Assembly (NCBI GenBank): GCA_002336915.1
Contig: DDET01000056.1
Span: 1 to 27,154 of the forward strand
Direction of reading: 5' to 3'
DNA from: Bacteroidetes bacterium UBA1947
GTDB taxonomy: Bacteria > Bacteroidota > Bacteroidia > Chitinophagales > Chitinophagaceae
Length of the DNA stretch: 27,154 nucleotides
The notes below the pieces were generated by a model that did not search any database, was not told the origin of the DNA, and saw nothing but the letters and a program-made list of their open reading frames with translations. This document shows positions 22,222-27,154 of this stretch, in pieces (the stretch's first letter is position 1; every line of letters starts with the position of its first letter). Both the position numbers and the translations under genes were made by a program.

Positions 22222-23994
22222 ATGCTAAATAAGCTCAGGAAAAAGATACTAATAGTAGAAGATAACAATGACGATTTTAGCCTCCTTTACCAGCAATTAC
22301 TGGATGTTGGCTATTCGGGAAATGATATTCTTAAATTTAGTAGTATAAGTGACATTTTATCCGTTCCGGATGAGATGCTGAGCGCCATATTCGTAAACCT
22401 TGCATTGCTCGATCTTAACCCTGCTCTTACCTTCCGCCAGTTACAAAATATCTTCATAAGGGTGCCTGTTATATTGCTTGCCAAGCCACGCAATGCCAAA
22501 ACTGCCATGGGATTGCTACATGAAGGTGCCGAGGATTATCTTGTGAAAGGGGCCTATGACCTTAATGCCCTCGACAATTGCCTGCAGAGTGCTATGGCAC
22601 GCAAGCAATTCTACAACACGCTTGAAAATACCAAGACCGATTACTCCAGGCTGTTCGAGGATAGCCCTATGCCCATGTTCATCTATGACAGCGCCACACT
22701 TAGATTCCTGGCGGTAAATGCTGCGGCAATGGATACTTACGGGTATACCCGAGATGAGTTTCTTTCCATGGATATGCAAGCCATACGTGCCGCCGATGAT
22801 GCGTATACCAATATGGAAACCATAAAGCTACCGGCCATCAACAGCTTTTACAATAGCGGCCGGCGCCGCCTGGTAAAAAAAGACGGGCAAACCTTTTATG
22901 CACAGGTATATATACACAACACCCGTTTTGAAGGTAAGAGGGCAGGGGTGATGATGGCCTTCGATATCCACAAGAAGGTGTTGATGGAAAAGCGCAACGA
23001 GGAGCTGAATGAGGTCATCAGGCAGCAAAATGAGCAATTCGACAGCGTACTATCTGCTACTGAAGAGGTGATATGGTCCTGCGATGCGGACGACTATTCG
23101 GTTTTATTTATTAACGAGGCTTGTTTCCAGGTATATGGCTACACTCCAGGCGAAATAATCAACGACAAAGACATTCTCACGCACATCATACATCCTGAAG
23201 ACAGGAAAGTGGTTGCAGATACCTTTGGTTTGCTGCCGGTAGTAAGTAAGGTGTCCGTTGAATACCGTATCAATCACAGGGATGGTTCGCAGAAGAATAT
23301 CGTTACCCGGGCGGTATTGAAGAAAAATAAAAAGACGGGCGCAAAAGTGATAACAGGTATAACGCTCGACGTCACCCAGTTAAGAGCCATAGAGAATAAG
23401 CTGCGCGATAACGTGAAGGAAATGTCGGCCATACTGGAGAGCATTACCGAAGGGTTTTACTCTGTAAATACTGACTGGAACCTCACTTACATCAATAAAG
23501 AGTTTGAGCGGATACTGGGAATAAAAAGGGCTGATATCGTCGGTAAGAATGTTTGGAAAGTTTTCACAGGTTTTGAGGATAAGGAATTCTATAAGGCCCA
23601 GCAGCGTGCCATGGCAGAGCAGGTTGACGTGTCCTTTGAGGACTACTATCCCGAGTTTGAGAAATGGCTGTTCATTAACGTACACCCTGCTATGGGCGGG
23701 CTTGCCGTGTATATGCGCGACATCACAGACGAGAAGAAAAAGCTGCTGAAAATAGAAGCACAAAACGAAGTGCTGAAAGAAATAGCCTGGCTGCAATCGC
23801 ACAAGGTGCGCGGGCCGGTGGCCAGCATCCTGGGTCTGGCGCAACTGTTCAATTATAATGACCCGGCGGACCCTGTGAACCAGGAAATATTGGAAGGCAT
23901 CAAATTTGCCTCAACCGGCCTTGACAATATCATCAGGGAAGTAGTGGACAAAACCCGGAATTCAGATCTCTCCCCGGAAGCGCCTGCAAATTAA
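22222..23994 (+). CDS. multi-PAS signalling protein with degenerate receiver and ATPase-less DHp end
   Basis: A 590-residue soluble protein. Residues 5-125 are receiver-like: Glu13/Asp14 and Lys109 are kept. Aligning FVNLALLDLNPALTFRQL with the usual ILLDLNLPDSSGLETFRKL puts Asn59 at the phospho-Asp site and Ala87 at the conserved Thr/Ser. Three PAS domains follow (about 140-255, 270-390, 402-510). The end (about 520-580) is a DHp-like helix pair with IAWLQSHKVRGPVASILGL (His527), as in Bacteroidota PAS kinases. The protein then stops, with no N, G1 or G2 ATP-binding boxes. It cannot autophosphorylate alone. It might be phosphorylated in trans, dimerise with a full kinase, or act as a scaffold. 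It is divergent from the polysaccharide operon and could influence it. Confidence 0.85.
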   Translation: MLNKLRKKILIVEDNNDDFSLLYQQLLDVGYSGNDILKFSSISDILSVPDEMLSAIFVNLALLDLNPALTFRQLQNIFIRVPVILLAKPRNAKTAMGLLHEGAEDYLVKGAYDLNALDNCLQSAMARKQFYNTLENTKTDYSRLFEDSPMPMFIYDSATLRFLAVNAAAMDTYGYTRDEFLSMDMQAIRAADDAYTNMETIKLPAINSFYNSGRRRLVKKDGQTFYAQVYIHNTRFEGKRAGVMMAFDIHKKVLMEKRNEELNEVIRQQNEQFDSVLSATEEVIWSCDADDYSVLFINEACFQVYGYTPGEIINDKDILTHIIHPEDRKVVADTFGLLPVVSKVSVEYRINHRDGSQKNIVTRAVLKKNKKTGAKVITGITLDVTQLRAIENKLRDNVKEMSAILESITEGFYSVNTDWNLTYINKEFERILGIKRADIVGKNVWKVFTGFEDKEFYKAQQRAMAEQVDVSFEDYYPEFEKWLFINVHPAMGGLAVYMRDITDEKKKLLKIEAQNEVLKEIAWLQSHKVRGPVASILGLAQLFNYNDPADPVNQEILEGIKFASTGLDNIIREVVDKTRNSDLSPEAPAN

Positions 23995-24002
23995 ATCGGG
24001 AT

Positions 24003-24476
24003 TTAGGGCAGTATGCGAAGGTCTTTTGTCGTAATGTGGTTACTCATATTGCCCGCGCGGTCCTTTATGTACAATTCAAAGTGCGTGGTATCACCATGAA
24101 GTAAGTGCGGTGTGTCGGGCCGGCAATAAATAAGCGCGCCCAGTAATTTAAACGTACAGGTACCGGTGATGCCCTTGGCAGGGTCCTCTATGTTTTGCGC
24201 TATTTCGGGAAAGAAGTAGCCAACGAAAGTATCATCACGGCTATCCTTGATATAAATGTCATACTCTGCCGAGCTGGGGTCACGGTTGCCAAGGTCGGCA
24301 TCCCCGTCGGTCAGCTTGAATTTAATATATACAGTATCTTCGCCGGAGCCTTGTTTCACACTGTCGGGGGTCATGCTCTCAAAAGCGATTTCCGGTACAG
24401 AGGATATACTACTGTGCTTTTTGCAGGCAGTAAAACCAAAAAATAAGGCCAGGAACAGAGCTATACAGCGTTTCAT
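24003..24476 (-). CDS. lipoprotein, unknown function
   Basis: A 157-residue protein with a lipoprotein signal (MKRCIALFLALFFGFTAC, lipid-acceptor Cys18). The mature part looks like a beta-sandwich: YIKFKLTDGDADLG, SAEYDIYIKDSRDD and THFELYIKDRAGNMSN recall bacterial Ig-like or cadherin-like repeats. TDGDADLGN is common in Bacteroidota surface lipoproteins. It is probably anchored in the outer membrane. It ends 8 bases from the PAS gene stop (convergent) and starts 19 bases from the LuxE-like gene (divergent). Confidence 0.85.
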   Translation of the reverse strand: MKRCIALFLALFFGFTACKKHSSISSVPEIAFESMTPDSVKQGSGEDTVYIKFKLTDGDADLGNRDPSSAEYDIYIKDSRDDTFVGYFFPEIAQNIEDPAKGITGTCTFKLLGALIYCRPDTPHLLHGDTTHFELYIKDRAGNMSNHITTKDLRILP

Positions 24477-24481
24477 ATTAT

Positions 24482-24489
24482 CAAAGTTA
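24482..24489 (-). promoter_or_regulatory. possible -7 box for the lipoprotein gene, near-leaderless
   Basis: The minus strand reads TAACTTTG, an exact TAnnTTTG, only 5 bases before the lipoprotein ATG. Transcription from it would start at or very near the ATG. No well-spaced -33 box is seen (TTG lies 14 bases upstream). The box falls in the 19-base gap between two divergent starts. Confidence 0.4.
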
Positions 24490-24495
24490 ATAAAA

Positions 24496-25491
24496 GTGTA
24501 TTACAAAAAAGAGTTAATAAGCAGCAATTTCCTGCAAGATATAAACGCTGAGCATTTTGATAATATTGCCCTCGAGGTATTCCGCTACCAGCATGCAAAC
24601 AACGAGTTGTATCGCAGTTTCACCGATGCCCTTCATATTTCAGCCGAATCAGTATGCAATATTGAACAAATCCCCTTCCTGCCTATTTCCTTTTTTAAAA
24701 CACACAGAGTAATAACGGGCAATTGGGAGGCCCCGGCTTTTGTATTTGAAAGCAGTGGCACAACAGGTGAGCAAACATCCAGGCACTATGTGTATGATGC
24801 TGCTATATATGAACAGGCGCTTTTACAAGGCTTTGAGCAGTTTTATGGTGCCCCAGGGCAGTATGCGATACTGGCATTATTGCCCTCTTACCTGGAGCGC
24901 CAAAATTCTTCTCTTGTACATATGGCAAAGGTGCTGATGCAAAAAAGTGGCCATCCTGCGAATGGTTTTTACCTCGATGATCGTCAAAAGCTGCATGAAA
25001 CGCTAAAAGAGCTGCAGGGCGAGGGGCAAGCCGTGATCTTACTGGGCGTAACTTTTGCTTTGCTTGATTTTGCAGATGAATACCCCATGCAATTGAAAAA
25101 TACCATTATCATGGAAACCGGTGGTATGAAAGGGCGGCGACAAGAACAGACAAGGGCCGAGCTGCACGGCTTCCTGAAAAAGCAATTCCAGGTGGATGAC
25201 ATCCACTCGGAGTACGGAATGACCGAACTGTTATCACAGGCCTATGCCCGCCGCGATGGCCTCTTTGAGCCCATCAGCACTATGAAGGTGCTGGTACGCG
25301 ATATAAATGACCCTATGGAGGTGAAAAAGGAAGGTATGGGAAGCCTTAATATTGTTGACCTGGCCAATGTACATTCCTGTTCATTCATAGCTACCGAAGA
25401 CCTTGGAAATATTCATAAGGAAGGGTATTTTGAGGTGCTGGGGCGTATGGACTATGCGATGCTGAGGGGATGTAGCCTGATGGTAATATAG
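24496..25491 (+). CDS. LuxE-like acyl-protein synthetase
   Basis: A 331-residue protein from the GTG at 24496. The frame is open further upstream, but that part is antisense to the lipoprotein gene and no ATG lies nearby. FDNIALEVFRYQHANNELYR and PFLPISFFKTHRV are typical of the LuxE/PaaK-related branch of the adenylate-forming superfamily. FESSGTTGEQTSRHYVY is the ATP-binding loop, and EYGMTELLSQAY with IATEDLGNI matches later adenylation motifs. It would activate a carboxylic or fatty acid as acyl-AMP and pass it to a thiol or protein. No luxCD-type partner genes lie nearby, so the natural acid is unknown. Confidence 0.83.
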   Translation: MYYKKELISSNFLQDINAEHFDNIALEVFRYQHANNELYRSFTDALHISAESVCNIEQIPFLPISFFKTHRVITGNWEAPAFVFESSGTTGEQTSRHYVYDAAIYEQALLQGFEQFYGAPGQYAILALLPSYLERQNSSLVHMAKVLMQKSGHPANGFYLDDRQKLHETLKELQGEGQAVILLGVTFALLDFADEYPMQLKNTIIMETGGMKGRRQEQTRAELHGFLKKQFQVDDIHSEYGMTELLSQAYARRDGLFEPISTMKVLVRDINDPMEVKKEGMGSLNIVDLANVHSCSFIATEDLGNIHKEGYFEVLGRMDYAMLRGCSLMVI

Positions 25492-25570
25492 CGGTCTGCA
25501 TTGCTTTTATTAGTTGTATGGATTAATTTTATGTAACATTCTTATTATCATTGTACAAATTTGCCTCAGC

Positions 25571-26158
25571 ATGCAATTTAAAGAAGCAAGCACTTTTATT
25601 ATGAGCAAACTCAGGAAAGGACTTCCTGAGCACTTGTCCTATCATAGTATTGCCCATACCAAAGATGTATACCAGGCAACGGAAATGCTTGCTGATGCTG
25701 AGGGCATAAAAGGCGAAGACAGGGACCTGCTGCTCACGGCCGCGCTTTTTCACGATTCCGGTTTCCTGATACAGCAAAAAGAACATGAAAGCATATCCTG
25801 TAATATAGCTACCGAATACCTGCCCAATTATGGCTATACCGAGGAGCAGATAAAGAAGATATGCGGCATGATAATGGCCACCAGGATACCACAGACACCA
25901 CATACACAACTGGAACAAATAATCTGCGATGCCGATCTTGATTACCTGGGTCGCGATGACTTCTTTAAGATCGGCGATACCTTATATTCTGAAATAAATG
26001 TTTACAGCTTCATGAACGAAGACCAGTGGAACAGGCTGCAGATAGACTTTATGGAAAAGCATCATTACTTTACACCCACCGCACAAAAACTGCGTAAAGA
26101 AAAAAAGGAACAGAACCTGCAACTTGTAAAGTCTAAGCTTGAAGCGCCCGGAAAATGA
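25571..26158 (+). CDS. HD-domain phosphohydrolase
   Basis: A 195-residue protein from the ATG at 25571 (MQFKEASTFIMSKLRKGLPE). A longer frame to a TTG at 25514 adds a hydrophobic stretch that does not look conserved. HD residues are intact: His in YHSIAHTKDVY, the His-Asp pair in TAALFHDSGF, and the distal Asp in ICDADLDYLGR. Such enzymes cleave phosphoester bonds in nucleotides or cyclic nucleotides, but the substrate is not readable here. The end is Lys-rich and helical. The stop overlaps the next ATG (ATGA), so it is translationally coupled to a YitT-family membrane protein. Confidence 0.87.
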   Translation: MQFKEASTFIMSKLRKGLPEHLSYHSIAHTKDVYQATEMLADAEGIKGEDRDLLLTAALFHDSGFLIQQKEHESISCNIATEYLPNYGYTEEQIKKICGMIMATRIPQTPHTQLEQIICDADLDYLGRDDFFKIGDTLYSEINVYSFMNEDQWNRLQIDFMEKHHYFTPTAQKLRKEKKEQNLQLVKSKLEAPGK

Positions 26159-27030
26159 AGCATAAAGTAAACATTTCTCAAACCATCCAGGACATTATCT
26201 ACACCGTTCTGGGTATTTTGTCCAGTGGCTTTGCATTGAAGAGTTTCCTGGTGCCCAATGAATTTCTCGACGGTGGTGTTACCGGTATTTCCTTATTGAT
26301 ACATGAGATATGGCATTTCAATCTGTCTATTGTCATTGTCCTCGCAAATATCCCGCTTATCATCATGGGCGCCTTCCAGGTAAATAAAAGGTTTGCCCTC
26401 AAATCGCTGGTCACTGTGATAGGCCTGGCCCTGTGCTTTGCTTTTGTGCCTTATCACGAGGTGACCCACGACAAGTTGCTTGTGTCACTCTTTGGTGGCT
26501 TCTTCCTGGGCCTTGGGGCCGGCCTGTGCATGAGAGGTGGCTGCGCAGTAGACGGTATCGAAGTACTGGCCCTGTATACATTAAAGCGTAGTAGCCTGTC
26601 GGTAAGCGAGATCATTTTAGGAATAAATGTCATTATCTTTCTTGTTGCGGCTGTCCATTTTGGGCTCCAGACAGCGCTGTATTCAATGCTTACTTATTAC
26701 GCAGCCTCGCGCACACTCGATTATGTAATAGAGGGCCTCGAGGAGTATACCGGGGTTACTATCATTTCCGGTTTGAGCGATGATATTAAGCGAAAGCTGG
26801 TAATGGAACTGGGGCGTGGCATTACGGTATACAAAGGCGAGCGTGGCTACCTGAAGGATAGTTTTGATATTAGCTATGATTGCGATATCATATTTACGGT
26901 TATCACCCGCCTCGAGGTGCGTAAGCTTACGCACCTTGTGCACGAGGTCGACCCACGGGCATTTATATTCACCAATACTATTAAGGAGGCCGCAGGTGGC
27001 GTATTAAAGCGCAAAGCAGGGAAGCATTAG
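26155..27030 (+). CDS. YitT family membrane protein (DUF161 + DUF2179)
   Basis: A 291-residue protein. About five to six membrane helices fill residues 10-185, with the family signature SGFALKSFLVPNEFLDGGVTGISLL and GGFFLGLGAGLCMRGGCAVDG. A soluble DUF2179 domain follows (about 200-285: ITVYKGERGYLKDSFDISYD, IIFTVITRLEVRKLTHLVHEVDPRAFIF). YitT proteins are widespread and thought to be transporters or signal-linked membrane proteins, but the substrate is not known. The ATGA overlap with the HD gene suggests a fixed partnership. Confidence 0.92.
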   Translation: MKHKVNISQTIQDIIYTVLGILSSGFALKSFLVPNEFLDGGVTGISLLIHEIWHFNLSIVIVLANIPLIIMGAFQVNKRFALKSLVTVIGLALCFAFVPYHEVTHDKLLVSLFGGFFLGLGAGLCMRGGCAVDGIEVLALYTLKRSSLSVSEIILGINVIIFLVAAVHFGLQTALYSMLTYYAASRTLDYVIEGLEEYTGVTIISGLSDDIKRKLVMELGRGITVYKGERGYLKDSFDISYDCDIIFTVITRLEVRKLTHLVHEVDPRAFIFTNTIKEAAGGVLKRKAGKH

Positions 27031-27044
27031 AAGGGTGCTGGCAA

Positions 27045-27074
27045 TGCACATTTGCACATTTCTCATTTGCACAT
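27045..27074. repeat. TTTGCACATT short repeat
   Basis: TGCACATTTGCACATT is followed by TCTCATTTGCACATTA: three TGCACATT units within 30 bases. Short arrays built on GCACATT are a familiar kind of Bacteroidota intergenic repeat. It lies between the yitT-like stop and the tRNA-Leu promoter. Confidence 0.6.
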
Positions 27075-27083
27075 TAATTACTG

Positions 27084-27115
27084 TTTGTTCCTTTCAGAAA
27101 AAAACCTCAAATTTG
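27084..27115 (+). promoter_or_regulatory. promoter for the right-hand tRNA-Leu
   Basis: TTTG (27084-27087) is followed after 20 bases by CAAATTTG (27108-27115), which matches TAnnTTTG except for C in place of the first T. The start site would be near 27121, about 8 bases before the tRNA 5' end. Layout and spacing agree with the left tRNA-Leu promoter. Confidence 0.55.
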
Positions 27116-27128
27116 CAATCCCTGAATA

Positions 27129-27154
27129 GCCCGGGTGGCGAAATTGGTAGACGC
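27129..27154 (+). tRNA. tRNA-Leu, 5' part only (cut by window edge)
   Basis: GCCCGGGTGGCGAAATTGG (from 27129) is a leucine tRNA 5' half: a 7-base acceptor strand, TG, and a D arm GCG..CGC. The window ends before the anticodon, so the isoacceptor cannot be named. It shares the run TGGCGAAATTGGTAG with the left tRNA-Leu. Confidence 0.85.

Noticed and set aside
24256..24495. Upstream extension of the LuxE-like frame to 24256
   Set aside because: It is fully antisense to the lipoprotein gene with a clear lipobox; LuxE-like proteins normally begin close to the FDNIALEVFRYQ block.
1..27154. CRISPR array, insertion sequence or integrase gene
   Set aside because: I found no regular direct repeats with spacers, no transposase or recombinase motifs and no IS ends. 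The repeats seen are short palindromes.
1..27154. The two tRNA-Leu genes as ends of an integrated island
   Set aside because: They point outward in opposite orientation and share only the conserved D-arm stretch, so they are not direct att repeats; the window edges may simply fall there.

Overview
The window looks like a chromosome segment from a Bacteroidota bacterium, probably of the Chitinophagales/Sphingobacteriales type. Four things point there: several exact TAnnTTTG promoter boxes, no obvious Shine-Dalgarno sequences before clear starts, a secreted protein with a type IX secretion (T9SS) C-terminal sorting domain, and short GC-rich palindromic repeats typical of this phylum. The order-level guess is inference only. 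The window is bounded by two partial tRNA-Leu genes that point outward.

Left part (1-5.7 kb): tRNA-Leu(GAG), a membrane sensor histidine kinase, a small single-pass membrane protein followed by a GT2 glycosyltransferase, a DinB-fold protein, and a short lipoprotein-like ORF. Then comes an accessory-looking patch (3.5-5.7 kb). It holds a phage-terminase-like HTH protein whose coding region carries three in-frame palindromic repeats, further intergenic repeats, a promoter overlapped by GGGTATCATAC-type palindromes, a small unknown gene, and a tRNA-like sequence whose 3' half is built into a strong intrinsic terminator.

Middle (5.8-8.8 kb): a secreted YHYH-domain protein with a T9SS tail, a YiiX-like permuted papain-fold enzyme, and an outer-membrane beta-barrel protein, with clear hairpin terminators between them.

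The largest block (8.9-21.8 kb, all minus strand) is a Wzx/Wzy-type exopolysaccharide or capsule operon. In transcription order it encodes a Wzc-like tyrosine autokinase/chain-length protein, a FemAB/GNAT-like transferase, a polysaccharide-deacetylase-like protein, a Wzx flippase, a hexapeptide acyltransferase, a Wzy polymerase, three GT4 glycosyltransferases, and a PglC-like, PglD-like, PglE-like trio. The trio suggests that the repeat unit starts on a 4-amino-4,6-dideoxy sugar of the bacillosamine type. The matching 4,6-dehydratase and the outer-membrane export protein (Wza/OPX) are not in the window. A good Bacteroidota promoter lies about 180 bases upstream of wzc.

Right part (22.2-27.1 kb): a multi-PAS signalling protein with a degenerate receiver domain and no ATPase domain, a lipoprotein divergent from a LuxE-like acyl-protein synthetase, an HD-domain hydrolase overlapping a YitT-family membrane protein, a short TTTGCACA repeat, and the start of a second tRNA-Leu.

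The best candidates for something undescribed are the tRNA-like/terminator element at 5564-5668, the repeat-invaded HTH gene at 3567-4694, and the operator-like promoter at 4923-4984 between them. Together these could be the remains or control region of a mobile element.
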